Assembly (NCBI RefSeq): GCF_004912195.1
Contig: NZ_STGW01000020.1
Location: 1 to 40,518, forward strand
Source: Nocardioides caeni
GTDB taxonomy: Bacteria; Actinomycetota; Actinomycetes; Propionibacteriales; Nocardioidaceae
Length of the DNA: 40,518 bases
Direction of reading: 5' to 3'
The translations under genes were made by a program, and so were the position numbers. Positions 8,368-17,083 of the stretch are shown piece after piece. Within the stretch, counting starts at the first letter, position 1. Every line of letters starts with the position of its first letter. Below the pieces are notes generated by a model that worked only from the letters and a program-made list of their open reading frames with translations, was not told the origin of the DNA and searched no databases.

Positions 8368-9428
8368 GCGCCCCTACGACGCCCCGCCGCACGATCGCGC
8401 TGGCCGCCCTCACGGCCGTGGTCGGCCTGGCCGGCTCGCTGCTGACCGCGCCGACCGCTGCCGCGCCGGCCCGCGAGGTCGGGCACACGCGGGTGCTCGC
8501 GCGGATCCAGAAGCCCGGCTTCCCGGCCTACGTCCACGTCCACACCAACGGCCGCGTCTACGTCGGGACCTACACCAACCCGGCGGGCGATGCGATGCGC
8601 TCGCGGGTCTTCGAATACACCGGCAGCGGCACCCTGCTGCGGTCGTGGACCGTGCCGGGTCAGGACCTCGCCGCCCCTCGCGGCGTGCAGGTCGCGACCT
8701 CGGACGCACGCGGACGACTCGTGGTGCTGGAGAAGTCGCGCGGACGGGTGCTGACGCTGGATCCGCGCACCGGCCGCTTCCGGCTGCAGGCCACGATCCC
8801 GGACTCCCCGGACGCCGGGAAGCCGATCCCCAACTACGCGGCCTGGGGCCCGGACGGTGCGCTCTATGTCAGCGACTACGGCCAGGCCGTGATCTGGCGG
8901 ATCCCGGCCGCGGGCGGTGTGCCGCGCGCGTGGTTCCGCAGCGCGGCGCTCGACGGCCTGGAGTTCGGCACGACCGGCATCGTCTACCAGCCGTCGACGC
9001 GCTCCTTCCTGATCAGCCAGCAGACGACGTCCGATCCGCTCGACCTGCTGCGCGGCCACCTCTACCGGCTCCGGGTGCGTGCCGACGGCCGTCCGGGTGC
9101 GCTGAGCACCGTGTGGACGTCGGGTCCGCTCGACCTGCCCGACGGCTTCGGCATCGCCCGCTCGGGCAACATCTACCTCTCGCTGCTCGGCACCAACCAG
9201 CTGGTGAAGCTGAGCCCGCAGGGCCGGGTCGTCCGCCGTTTCCCCGCCGCCAACGGCTCGGGCGTCGATTTCGACAGTCCCTCCAACGCCACCTTCCTCG
9301 GCACCCGCGTCCTGGTCGCCAACCAGTCGGCGGTGATCAGCACCCCCGACCACCACGTGATCCTCGACGTCGAGGTCGGCGAGCGCGGCCTGCCCCTCCA
9401 CCTTCCGACCCGCTCCCGCCTGCGCTGA
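8364..9428 (+). CDS. Secreted SMP-30/NHL-like beta-propeller protein
   Basis: A 354-residue exported protein. An n-region with two arginines, a hydrophobic core (ALAALTAVVGLAGSLL) and an Ala-rich cleavage region form a signal peptide. The rest shows repeating blade patterns such as NGRVYVGTY, GALYVSDYG, IYQPSTRSFLIS, SGNIYLSLLGTNQLVKLSPQGRVVRRF, typical of SMP-30/gluconolactonase and NHL six-bladed propellers. It may be a lactonase or a binding protein; conserved metal ligands cannot be assigned with confidence. It starts inside the amine oxidase stop (ATGA), so the two are co-translated and both exported, suggesting one extracytoplasmic pathway under TetR control. Confidence 0.8.
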   Translation: MSAPTTPRRTIALAALTAVVGLAGSLLTAPTAAAPAREVGHTRVLARIQKPGFPAYVHVHTNGRVYVGTYTNPAGDAMRSRVFEYTGSGTLLRSWTVPGQDLAAPRGVQVATSDARGRLVVLEKSRGRVLTLDPRTGRFRLQATIPDSPDAGKPIPNYAAWGPDGALYVSDYGQAVIWRIPAAGGVPRAWFRSAALDGLEFGTTGIVYQPSTRSFLISQQTTSDPLDLLRGHLYRLRVRADGRPGALSTVWTSGPLDLPDGFGIARSGNIYLSLLGTNQLVKLSPQGRVVRRFPAANGSGVDFDSPSNATFLGTRVLVANQSAVISTPDHHVILDVEVGERGLPLHLPTRSRLR

Positions 9429-9438
9429 GACACCCCCC

Positions 9439-9554
9439 GGTCATCGAGGAGCGAGCGCCAGCGAGCGTCATGAGATGCCTGTGCGGACCTTGCGGAGGTT
9501 CCCGCCGGGGTCTCGTGACGCCCGCTCGTTCCTCGCGGGCTCCTCGACCAACGA
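9439..9554. repeat. Dispersed palindromic element, copy 1
   Basis: Begins GGTCATCGAGGAGCGAGCG and ends CGTTCCTCGCGGGCTCCTCGACCA, with internal GTCATGAGAT and TCTCGTGACG arms. The two ends are inverted repeats of each other. It is closely matched by the copy at 13775-13945. It sits just after the propeller gene and could act as a terminator. Confidence 0.75.
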
Positions 9555-9632
9555 CGGGGCCGAGTCACCTTCCCCGGCCGAGGTCGTTGGACCTCGGGTG
9601 GGCGCGCTCGGCGTCCCCCGGGGAGGGAAGTC

Positions 9633-10577
9633 ATGAAGCGTCATCTGGCCCGTTGTGCGACCGTCGTCGCCGCGATCCTCGGCCTCGGTGTCCTCGCGCC
9701 GACCGGGGTCGCGGCCGCGGACGACGAGCCGTTGCCCGTGCCGTACTCGTTCCTGCCCAACGCCGCATTCGGCGGCCTGCCCGGTGCGAACGCGCCCGGC
9801 ACCAACGACTGGTCGTGCAGGCCGACCGCCCGGCACCCCCGCCCGGTGGTCCTGGTCCACGGCCTGATCGGCAACCGGTCCACCAACTGGCAGACCTACG
9901 GGCCGCTGCTGAAGAACAACGGCTACTGCGTCTTCGCCCTCACCTACGGCGTCGAGTACGACGTCACGCCCGCCAACCTCTTCGGCGGCGTCGAGGACAT
10001 GCGCCGGAGCGCGGGCGAGCTCAAGACGTTCGTCGACAGGGTGCTCCGGGCGACCGGTGCCCGGCGGGTCGACCTGGTCGGCCACTCCGAGGGCACCGTG
10101 ATGCCGCAGTGGTATCTCAAGTTCCTCGGCGGCGCGACGAAGGTCCGCAACTACGTCGGCCTGGCGTCGGCCTACAAGGGCACCTCGATCGCATCGATCG
10201 GCGACGGGTTCGCGCCCTTCCTCCCCGACGGCATGCTGCCGACCCTCTGCAAGTCCTGCCTGCAGTTCTCGCCCAACTCCGGCTTCATGAGGAAGCTGCA
10301 CCAGGGCGGCCTGCTGCAGGAGGGCGTGCGCTACACCAGCATCGTCACGAAGTACGACGAGCTCGTGCTGCCCTACACCAACGGCACCATGAAGGGCGTG
10401 AAGAACATCGTCCTGCAGGACGTCTGCCCGCAGGACTTCTCCGAGCACTTCCAGATCGCGTCGAGTCGCAACGCCGCGCGTCTCGTCCTCAACGCGCTCG
10501 ACCCGGCCCACTCCAGGCCGGTCAGCTGCGCGCTGGTGCTGCCGTTCGTCGGGGAGCTGATCCCCGGCCTGTTGTGA
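9633..10577 (+). CDS. Secreted triacylglycerol lipase/esterase (alpha/beta hydrolase)
   Basis: A 314-residue exported alpha/beta hydrolase of the actinobacterial LipA/EstA type. A signal peptide (MKRHLARC, hydrophobic core, cleavage near AAAD at 27-30) is followed by the oxyanion motif PVVLVHGLIGN (71-81) and the nucleophile elbow GHSEG with Ser152. Asp242 in KYDELVLPY and His272 in FSEHFQIAS fit the rest of the triad. Paired cysteines (Cys62/Cys99, Cys206/Cys209, Cys265/Cys296) suggest disulfides in the secreted form. ATG 9633 follows GGGGAGGGAAGTC. It hydrolyses esters of fatty acids outside the cell; the substrate is not predictable. Confidence 0.9.
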   Translation: MKRHLARCATVVAAILGLGVLAPTGVAAADDEPLPVPYSFLPNAAFGGLPGANAPGTNDWSCRPTARHPRPVVLVHGLIGNRSTNWQTYGPLLKNNGYCVFALTYGVEYDVTPANLFGGVEDMRRSAGELKTFVDRVLRATGARRVDLVGHSEGTVMPQWYLKFLGGATKVRNYVGLASAYKGTSIASIGDGFAPFLPDGMLPTLCKSCLQFSPNSGFMRKLHQGGLLQEGVRYTSIVTKYDELVLPYTNGTMKGVKNIVLQDVCPQDFSEHFQIASSRNAARLVLNALDPAHSRPVSCALVLPFVGELIPGLL

Positions 10578-10692
10578 GGCCTCGCCAGAAGTTCGCGATT
10601 TCGCCGCGGCGCAGGGCCCTGCTCGCCTAGCCTTGTCCTCGTCGTGGAGGGACGGCGGTTCGACGGTCCCCATTTCTGGAGGGGACTGCAGC

Positions 10693-11805
10693 ATGCTCGC
10701 GCTCGTACGTCGTCGTCGCGCGTCCGCGACCACGACCACGACCACGACCATGGTGAGGGCGTTCGTCCTCGCGGCGGTCGGCGCCGTCGGCGCCTCGCTG
10801 CTCGCGATCGTCGGGTCGGGTGTGTCGGCCGCACCGGCCGGGGCGGCGCCCGGCGCCGCGCCGCTGCGGGTGATGGTCGTCGGGGACTCGATCTCGCAGG
10901 GCTTCGGTGGCGACGCGACCTGGCGCTACTGGTTCTGGCGCGAGACGCAGCGTCAAGGCGTCCCCCTCGACTTCGTCGGGCCGGACACCGGCTTCGTGAC
11001 CGGCTACGGCACCCGCTACGAGTTCGCGGACCCTCGCTTCGACCGTGACCACGCTGCCCGCGGGGGCTCGACCATCAACAACCATCTCGCGCGGATCGAC
11101 GGGCTGATGGCCACCTATGCGCCGCAGGTCGTGGTGATCGAGCTGGGCGTCAACGACGCCCTGCGCGGCGACAACGGAGCGACCATCGCCGCGGAGCTCG
11201 AGGAGATGGTGGAGCGTGTCTGGAGCAGCGCTGCCGGGACCCGTGTCGTCCTGGCCGGGGTGCCGCGGATCGTCGCCCGGCCGGAGGTGTCGGCTGCGGC
11301 CGCGGAGGCCAACCGGCTGCTGGCGCAGCGGTTCGCCCTGGACTCGCGGGTGCTGCGGGTGGTCGACACCGCTGCCCCAGCGACGAGGACGGGGCGTCTG
11401 ACCTCCGACGGCCTGCACCCGAACGCCACGGGCCAGACCCACCTGGCCCAGCGCTTCGCGGAGGCCTTCCGCAGCGGCGGCTACCTCCCGCAGGAGCCGG
11501 CGATCTTCCACGAGCGCACGTGGTCGCCCAAGGTCATTCCTCGCGTCGTCCCCCGCACCGTGGGAGGCCGGCGGACGGTCGTCGTCGACTGGCGCGTCGC
11601 CGCGGCCGAGGTGCGGATGCGGCGGGTCCGCATCCGGATCTCCCAGCGCGGCTCCGGTCTGGTGCGCGACACGGCGTGGCTGCCCAGCCGCAGCGACCGG
11701 ATCTCCCTGCGGGTCGGCCCCGGCGTCTACGACGTGCAGCTCGTCCCCCGGCGCGCCAGCATGATCGGAGCGCCCGGCCCGCGGGTCCGGGTCCGGGTGA
11801 GATGA
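10693..11805 (+). CDS. Secreted SGNH/GDSL hydrolase with C-terminal beta domain
   Basis: A 370-residue exported SGNH hydrolase. All diagnostic blocks are present: GDSIS with Ser66 (block I), GVND with Asn154 (block III) and DGLHPN with Asp239/His242 (block V). A basic N-terminus and a hydrophobic segment (~22-45) form the signal; just before it is a run of seven threonines encoded by an (ACCACG)n microsatellite, which could vary in length by slippage. Residues ~275-370 are a basic, valine/arginine-rich beta domain after a PQEPAIFHERTWSP linker. ATG 10693 is chosen because TGGAGGGG lies 8 nt upstream; an earlier in-frame ATG (10633) lacks this. Likely acts on acyl or acetyl esters of polymers. 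Confidence 0.87.
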   Translation: MLALVRRRRASATTTTTTTMVRAFVLAAVGAVGASLLAIVGSGVSAAPAGAAPGAAPLRVMVVGDSISQGFGGDATWRYWFWRETQRQGVPLDFVGPDTGFVTGYGTRYEFADPRFDRDHAARGGSTINNHLARIDGLMATYAPQVVVIELGVNDALRGDNGATIAAELEEMVERVWSSAAGTRVVLAGVPRIVARPEVSAAAAEANRLLAQRFALDSRVLRVVDTAAPATRTGRLTSDGLHPNATGQTHLAQRFAEAFRSGGYLPQEPAIFHERTWSPKVIPRVVPRTVGGRRTVVVDWRVAAAEVRMRRVRIRISQRGSGLVRDTAWLPSRSDRISLRVGPGVYDVQLVPRRASMIGAPGPRVRVRVR

Positions 11806-11830
11806 CGGCGGCCAGCCGCCCGGTCCCGAA

Positions 11831-11836
11831 TAGGCT
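11831..11836 (+). promoter_or_regulatory. -10 element (TAGGCT) for a probable leaderless phzE-like mRNA
   Basis: TAGGCT lies exactly 6 nt upstream of the ATG at 11843 and there is no Shine-Dalgarno, suggesting a leaderless transcript separate from the upstream hydrolase gene. Confidence 0.45.
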
Positions 11837-11842
11837 TCGGCC

Positions 11843-13768
11843 ATGTCTGACCAGTCCTCCGCCACCTTGACCGCCCGGGAAGCCATCACGGCCGTCCAGG
11901 GGCACGAGGCGTGGGCGATCATCCGACGCTCGACCCGGGCCGGCGACAAGGACACGGTCGGCGTCCTCGGCGGCACCCGCAGCGTGGTCGACTCGATCGC
12001 CGACATCCCGCTCGAGACCGGCGTCGCCGCGCCGGGCCGCACCTGCGACCGCCTGGTCGCCGTGCCGTTCCGGCAGGTCACCGAGCGCGGCTTCGAGGCG
12101 CACGACGACGGGACGCCGCTCGTGGTCGTCGACGTGCAGGCCGAGCACGAGTTCTCGGTCGCCGAGGTGATCGCGGCCATCGACGAGGTGCCGGTCGACT
12201 TCACCGACCGCGGCGGCTTCGACACCGACGACGACGCCTACGCCAAGATCGTCGAGCAGATCATCGACGAGGAGATCGGGCAGGGCGAGGGCGCCAACCT
12301 GGTCATCGGCCGCAACTACCGCGCCGTCGTCGCGGACTGGAGCGCCGAGGTCGCGCTCACCGTCTATCGACGTCTCCTCGAGCGCGAGCGCGGCGCCTAC
12401 TGGACCTTCATCTTCTTCACCGGCGACCGCTACCTGATCGGCGCCAGCCCCGAGCGGCACGTCTCCGTCCACGGCGGCGACGTCCGGATGAACCCCATCT
12501 CCGGCACCTTCCACCTGCGCCCGCCGGCCGGCGAGACCCGCAGCACGCAGGCACGTCTCGCGGAGTTCCTCACCGACGAGAAGGAGATCTACGAGCTCTT
12601 CATGGTCGTCGACGAAGAGCTCAAGATGATGTGCGAGATCTGCACGGAAGGCGGCCAGGTGCTCGGCCCGTTCCTCAAGCCGATGACCCACCTCATCCAC
12701 ACCGAGTACCTCCTCGCGGGCCGCACCACCCGCGACGTCCGCGAGGTCCTCCGGGACACGATGTACGCCGCCACGGTCACCGGCTCGCCCGTCGAGAACG
12801 CCTGCCGGCTCATCAAGCAGTACGAGCCCGAGGGTCGCGGCTACTACGCCGCTGCGCTCGCGATCTTCGGCCGTGACGCCGACGGCGCCCCCGTCGTCGA
12901 CTCCCCGATCGTCATCCGCACCGCGGACGTCGACCTCGACGGCCGGCTCAAGGTCACCGCCGGGGCGACCCTCGTGCGCGACTCCGTGCCGTCGTACGAG
13001 GTGGCGGAGACCCACGCCAAGGCCGGCGGCATCCTGTCGGCCTTCGGGCTGGCCGCCGCCGCACCCACCCCGACGACCGACGTCGCCACCCTCGTCGCCG
13101 ACGAGGAGGTGCTGATCGCGCTCAACGCCCGCAACAACCGGCTCTCCGGCTTCTGGCTCGCCGACCAGGCGGGCACGCCGGTCGACCCGCGGCTGATCGG
13201 CAAGACCGCCGTCATCCTCGACGGCGAGGACGACTTCGTGAACATGCTGCGCCACATGCTGATGCGGATGGGCATCGGCTCCAGCGTGATCCGGCACGAG
13301 CAGTACGTCGACGGCTGCCTCGACGGCTTCGACCTCGTCATCGTCGGCCCCGGGCCGGGCGATCCGCGCGACGACGCGGACCCCAAGATGGCCAACCTGC
13401 GCGCAGCCGTGCGTTGGCTGCTCGACCACGAGCAGCCGTTCCTCGCGATCTGCCTGGGCCACCAGGCGCTGTGCCACACCCTCGGCATCCCGCTGGCCTA
13501 CAAGGACATCGTCTTCCAGGGCACGCAGGCCGCGGTCCTCCTCGACGGCAAGCCGCAGCGGGTGGGCTTCTACAACACGTTCGTCGGTCGTCCCGACGCG
13601 TCGACGCCTCTCCCCGACGGGGTCCGCGTCGACGCCGACGCCGGGTCCGGCGACATCAACGCGCTGGCGGGTCCGCACTATCGCGGCGTGCAGTTCCATG
13701 CCGAGTCGATCCTCACCGAGCGCGGCTTCGAGATCGTGCACGACCTGGTCGTCGACGTCCTGCTGTGA
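11843..13768 (+). CDS. PhzE-like chorismate-utilising synthase fused to glutamine amidotransferase
   Basis: A 641-residue protein with a chorismate-binding domain (~1-410) and a class I glutaminase domain (~450-641; CLGHQAL nucleophile, FHAES His/Glu). The order and length match phenazine-type PhzE (2-amino-2-deoxyisochorismate synthase) more than housekeeping TrpE: it has NPISGTF (217-223), LFMVVDEELKMM, THTEYLL-like HTEYLLAGRTTRD, and VTGSPVENAC. Ser220 stands where PabB carries a nucleophilic lysine, consistent with ammonia addition at C2 and no lysine intermediate. Product would be ADIC, or anthranilate if pyruvate is lost. No phzD, phzF, phzB or other phenazine genes are in the window. 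Neighbours are pabA- and pabB-type genes. The family is clear; the product is inference. Confidence 0.85.
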   Translation: MSDQSSATLTAREAITAVQGHEAWAIIRRSTRAGDKDTVGVLGGTRSVVDSIADIPLETGVAAPGRTCDRLVAVPFRQVTERGFEAHDDGTPLVVVDVQAEHEFSVAEVIAAIDEVPVDFTDRGGFDTDDDAYAKIVEQIIDEEIGQGEGANLVIGRNYRAVVADWSAEVALTVYRRLLERERGAYWTFIFFTGDRYLIGASPERHVSVHGGDVRMNPISGTFHLRPPAGETRSTQARLAEFLTDEKEIYELFMVVDEELKMMCEICTEGGQVLGPFLKPMTHLIHTEYLLAGRTTRDVREVLRDTMYAATVTGSPVENACRLIKQYEPEGRGYYAAALAIFGRDADGAPVVDSPIVIRTADVDLDGRLKVTAGATLVRDSVPSYEVAETHAKAGGILSAFGLAAAAPTPTTDVATLVADEEVLIALNARNNRLSGFWLADQAGTPVDPRLIGKTAVILDGEDDFVNMLRHMLMRMGIGSSVIRHEQYVDGCLDGFDLVIVGPGPGDPRDDADPKMANLRAAVRWLLDHEQPFLAICLGHQALCHTLGIPLAYKDIVFQGTQAAVLLDGKPQRVGFYNTFVGRPDASTPLPDGVRVDADAGSGDINALAGPHYRGVQFHAESILTERGFEIVHDLVVDVLL

Positions 13769-13774
13769 CGACCG

Positions 13775-13945
13775 GTGGTCATCGAGGAGCGAGCGCAGGA
13801 CCCTTGGTCATCGAGGAGCGAGCGCCAGCGAGCGTCACGAGATGTCGGTGCTCACCTCGACGGGGCGACCACAGGGGTCTCGTGACGCCCCGTTCGTTCC
13901 TCGCGGGGCTCCTCGACCACCAGAGGCGCTCGTTCCTCGACCACC
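13775..13945. repeat. Dispersed palindromic element, copy 2 (nested)
   Basis: Shares GGTCATCGAGGAGCGAGCG, AGCGAGCGTCACGAGATG, GGGGTCTCGTGACGCCC and CGTTCCTCGCGGGGCTCCT with copy 1. The left end is duplicated (13777 and 13806) and the right end CTCGTTCCTCGACCACC recurs at 13929, as if one copy inserted in another. It lies between the PhzE-like and PabA genes and runs up to the ribosome binding site of the latter. Confidence 0.8.
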
Positions 13946-13960
13946 GACGGAGCGAGTGCC

Positions 13961-14554
13961 GTGACCGCTGACGTGGTCGTGGTCGACCACCACGACTCCT
14001 ACACCTGGAACCTCGTCCACCTCGTCGCCGGTGTCACGGGGGTGCTGCCGACGGTGGTGCAGTGGGACGAGCCGGTCGACCTCGCGTCGTACTCCCACAT
14101 CGTGCTCTCGCCGGGGCCCGGTCACCCGGACGAGTACCGCTGGGAGCACTTCGGGCAGGACCGGCCGGTGCTCGGCGTCTGCCTCGGCCTGCAGGCCATG
14201 GTGGTGGCCTTCGGCGGCGAGGTCGGCCGGGTCGGGCCGGCGCACGGGACGATCGAGCAGGTGACCCACGACGGGCGGGGAGTGTTCGCCGGCCTGCCCG
14301 CGACCTTCGACGCGGTGCGCTACCACTCGCTGGCGGCGGTCCGGCTGTCCGACCAGCTCGAGGCGACCGCCTGGGCCGGCGACGGCACGCTGATGGGTGC
14401 GCGCCACCGGAGCCTGCCGATCGAGGGCGTCCAGTTCCACCCCGAGTCGGTGCTGTCGGAGCACGGCGCGAGGTTGGTCGCCAATTTCCTCGGCGCGGCC
14501 GGGCCCGACGGGCCCGGCCGTCCGGAGGCGGGCGTCAGCGGACCTGCTGGTTGA
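13961..14554 (+). CDS. pabA: Class I glutamine amidotransferase, PabA/TrpG type
   Basis: A 197-residue glutaminase subunit that passes ammonia to a chorismate aminase. It shows the N-terminal VVVVDHHDSYTWNLVHLV start typical of PabA/TrpG, the oxyanion region LSPGPGHP, the nucleophile Cys74 in GVCLGLQAM and the His/Glu pair in GVQFHPESVLSEHG. A GTG start at 13961 is preceded by ACGGAG, which itself is in the tail of the repeat element. The PabB-type synthase 1.2 kb downstream is the likely partner, so the pair would make 4-amino-4-deoxychorismate for folate; TrpG cannot be excluded. Its last 20 bp overlap the end of the convergent secreted-protein gene. Confidence 0.85.
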   Translation: MTADVVVVDHHDSYTWNLVHLVAGVTGVLPTVVQWDEPVDLASYSHIVLSPGPGHPDEYRWEHFGQDRPVLGVCLGLQAMVVAFGGEVGRVGPAHGTIEQVTHDGRGVFAGLPATFDAVRYHSLAAVRLSDQLEATAWAGDGTLMGARHRSLPIEGVQFHPESVLSEHGARLVANFLGAAGPDGPGRPEAGVSGPAG

Positions 14555-15599
14555 GCTTCATCAGTCGGACGTTGAAGTCGGCGTCGAAGGCGATCGCCTC
14601 GATGTGCAGTGTGTCCCTGGTCAGCCCCCTGATCGCCGCGGTCCGCCAGGCGCCCGGCCGGGTGGGCTCGGTGAAGCTGGGTTGTGCCCGGCTCTTTGCG
14701 AGGGTCCTCTGCAGCGCCGAGGTGCCCTCGAGCCAGCGGCGCTTCGAGAAGTCGTAGGTCCACCAGATCCTGCCGCGCTTCTGGGCGACGAAGGCGCCGA
14801 CCATCACGACCCCGTTGCCGACGTCCGAGCTCGTGCCCCGGATGACCCGCCACGACGAGGCCAGGCCGGGCCTGGCCGGTCGCGTGATCCTCACGGTGGG
14901 GGCGATGTCGTCGAGCCGGACCCAGACCGTCGGCAGCGCGACGTCACTGGTGTTGCCGAACTCGTCGGTCAGCCGCACGACCGGGGTGAACTTCCCGGCG
15001 CGCGAGTAGGTCAGGTGGAAGGGCGTGTCCGCCGCCCAGTCCCGGGCCGCGGAGCCGTCGCCGGGCAGCACGCTCCGGCTCACGGTGTCCGGGTCCACGC
15101 TGACCTGGGTGATGGAGAACGCCGCGCTTGCCGGCTCCTCCTCGTCGCCGAGGTAGGAGAGGAAGGCGGTCGTGCGGGAGAGCTGGAAGCTGCCCTCGGG
15201 AGCCGTGGTGTCCAGCGGCGGCGGGGTGAACTTCACGACGGCGACGTCGCCGGTGGCCGGCGCGATGGGCTGCACGGCGATCCAGTAGTCGACGCCGTCC
15301 GTCAGGCTGCTGGACACGAGGGTGGCCGAGGTGGCCGCCGTGTCCTTGTTGCCGAAGGCCTTGCCCGGGTCGGAGGTGCCGTCCTCGCGATTGGCGATGA
15401 GCACGCTGTATCTCGTCGCGTCCGGGTTCGCCGTCCAGGCTGCGGAGATCTCCCAGCCGTCGTTGCTTCCCGGCTTCTGCACGACGGTCACGCTCAGGTC
15501 CGTGACCGGGTCGTCGGGGGCGGCCTGCGCGGGCGCGAGTCCGCCCAGCAGCAGGGTGACCACCAGGGGTGGCAGGACGAGGGACGGGCGAAAACTCAT
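14535..15599 (-). CDS. Secreted protein with Ig/fibronectin-like repeats, function unknown
   Basis: A 354-residue exported protein. A signal peptide (SFRPSLVLPPLVVTLLLGGLAPAQA) is followed by a fibronectin-like module (VTDLSVTVVQKP ... YSVLIANREDG ... YWIAVQPIAP), a linker DTTAPEGSF, an Ig-like module (KFTPVVRLTDEFGN) and a terminal beta domain beginning PTVRITRPARPG, a start often seen in bacterial Ig-like domains of cell-surface proteins. No catalytic motif is visible. The ATG at 15599 is taken because it begins the signal peptide; the frame extends upstream without a plausible start. It sits antisense between pabA and pabB-like genes and converges on pabA with a 20-bp overlap. Confidence 0.75.
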   Translation of the reverse strand: MSFRPSLVLPPLVVTLLLGGLAPAQAAPDDPVTDLSVTVVQKPGSNDGWEISAAWTANPDATRYSVLIANREDGTSDPGKAFGNKDTAATSATLVSSSLTDGVDYWIAVQPIAPATGDVAVVKFTPPPLDTTAPEGSFQLSRTTAFLSYLGDEEEPASAAFSITQVSVDPDTVSRSVLPGDGSAARDWAADTPFHLTYSRAGKFTPVVRLTDEFGNTSDVALPTVWVRLDDIAPTVRITRPARPGLASSWRVIRGTSSDVGNGVVMVGAFVAQKRGRIWWTYDFSKRRWLEGTSALQRTLAKSRAQPSFTEPTRPGAWRTAAIRGLTRDTLHIEAIAFDADFNVRLMKLNQQVR

Positions 15600-15789
15600 G
15601 TGCAGGAACCTTCGATGGGGGGTGGCGGCCGGGATCGACCGGCCCCCATGAGACGACACCGACTCTGCCCGCGTCAGGCGATTCGCGAAGTCGAGACCTT
15701 CGTCATGGTCGGGCGCTGCTGTCGAGTGGTGCCCGACGGCGGGGCGTGCAGCCGGGAGGGGTTGGCGGAGCCGTGGGAGGCTGGGTGCC

Positions 15790-17073
15790 ATGGTGACCCA
15801 GGGCGACCCCGTCGAGGCGTTCGCACGGGTCCAGGCGCGGCACGACCGTTGCGTGTGGCTCGACGGAGGTGGTGCCCGCGACTGGTCGCGTCGCCGCTCC
15901 GTGATCGGTTGGCTGGACGAGGACGACGTGTCGTTGACCTACTCCGCCGCGCGGCGCGAGGTGACCCGCCACGCAGGCGGTCGCTCCGTGCTGGTCGGGG
16001 ACGACCCGTTCGTCGTCCTCGAGGAGGAGCTGGCCGCGGGTCGCGCGAGTGACCAGTGGTTCGGCTACTTCGGCTACGCCGCGCGGCCCGACCTGCCAGC
16101 CGACCCGGACCCCGATCTCCCCGACGCGGTGTGGATGCGACCCAGCCACCTGCGGGAGTTCGACCACACCGTGGAGGCCGACGCGCGGGTCGGCGTCTCC
16201 GGGCGCGGGATCGGTGAGGCGGGGGAGGGCGCCGGCGCCTCCGAGCCGCCCGCGTCGTACGCCGCCGCCTTCGCGCGGGTCCAGGAGCACCTGCATGCCG
16301 GCAACTCCTACGAGGTCAACCTGACCTACCGCCAGCGGGTGGCGAGCAACCTCAGCCCGGCGGCCGCCTACCTGCGGTTGCGGGCGCTGAATCCCGCTCC
16401 CTACGCGGGTTTCCTCCAGCACGACATCGCGGACGCCCCGGCCTGGCTGCTCAGCTCCTCGCCGGAGCGCTACGCGCTGATCACCGACGACCGCGTCCTG
16501 GAGACCAAGCCCATCAAGGGCACCACGCCCCGCGGCGCCACCCCCGACGACGACACCGCGGCCCGCGAGCACCTCGCCGGCGACCCCAAGTTCCACAGCG
16601 AGAACCTGATGATCGTCGACCTGCTGCGCAACGACCTCGCGATGGTCTGCGACGTGGGCACCGTCGAGGTGCCGGTGCTGATGGACGTCGAGTCCTATGC
16701 CTCGGTCCACCAGCTCGTGTCGACCGTCCGCGGCCGGCTCCGCGCCGACGTGACCACGATGGCCGCGCTGCGCGCACTCTTTCCGGCCGGCTCGATGACC
16801 GGCGCCCCGAAGCTGCGGACGATGGAGATCATCGGCGAGGTCGAGGACCGCCCGCGTGGCGCCTACAGCGGTGCCTTCGGCTGGGTCTCCGGCGACGGCC
16901 GCGCCGACCTCGGTGTCATCATCCGCACCCTGGCCACCGCCGACGGCCGCGACTACGTGCTCGGCACCGGAGGCGGCATCACCGTCGCCAGCGACGAGGC
17001 CGAGGAGTGGGCCGAGACCGAGTGGAAGGCCGCCCGGCTGCTCCAGGCGGTCAGCCCTTCGCTCGTCGAGTAG
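15790..17073 (+). CDS. pabB: Aminodeoxychorismate synthase component I (PabB-like)
   Basis: A 427-residue chorismate-binding enzyme. The core has SYEVNLTYRQ, SSSPERY, the PabB-diagnostic PIKGTTPRG with Lys243 as the nucleophile, the HSENLMIVDLLRNDL block, SVHQLVSTVRG, FPAGSMTGAPK and the iron/magnesium-binding C-terminus AYSGAFGWVSGDG. Lys243 separates it from anthranilate synthase (alanine there) and from the PhzE-like protein (serine). It adds ammonia at C4 of chorismate, using PabA. No aminodeoxychorismate lyase (PabC) follows. The ATG at 15790 has GGAGG 8 nt upstream. It is divergent from the secreted-protein gene. Confidence 0.88.
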   Translation: MVTQGDPVEAFARVQARHDRCVWLDGGGARDWSRRRSVIGWLDEDDVSLTYSAARREVTRHAGGRSVLVGDDPFVVLEEELAAGRASDQWFGYFGYAARPDLPADPDPDLPDAVWMRPSHLREFDHTVEADARVGVSGRGIGEAGEGAGASEPPASYAAAFARVQEHLHAGNSYEVNLTYRQRVASNLSPAAAYLRLRALNPAPYAGFLQHDIADAPAWLLSSSPERYALITDDRVLETKPIKGTTPRGATPDDDTAAREHLAGDPKFHSENLMIVDLLRNDLAMVCDVGTVEVPVLMDVESYASVHQLVSTVRGRLRADVTTMAALRALFPAGSMTGAPKLRTMEIIGEVEDRPRGAYSGAFGWVSGDGRADLGVIIRTLATADGRDYVLGTGGGITVASDEAEEWAETEWKAARLLQAVSPSLVE

Positions 17074-17083
17074 CCGGCGAGTC

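Noticed and set aside
8036..10630. 864-codon plus-strand frame spanning the propeller and lipase genes
   Set aside because: It is out of frame with two motif-bearing genes, has an Arg/Pro/Ala-rich shadow translation and crosses the intergenic repeat.
11843..17073. Phenazine biosynthetic gene cluster
   Set aside because: Only the PhzE-like gene fits. PhzD, PhzF, PhzA/B and PhzG are not in the window, and the neighbours are folate-type genes and secreted proteins.
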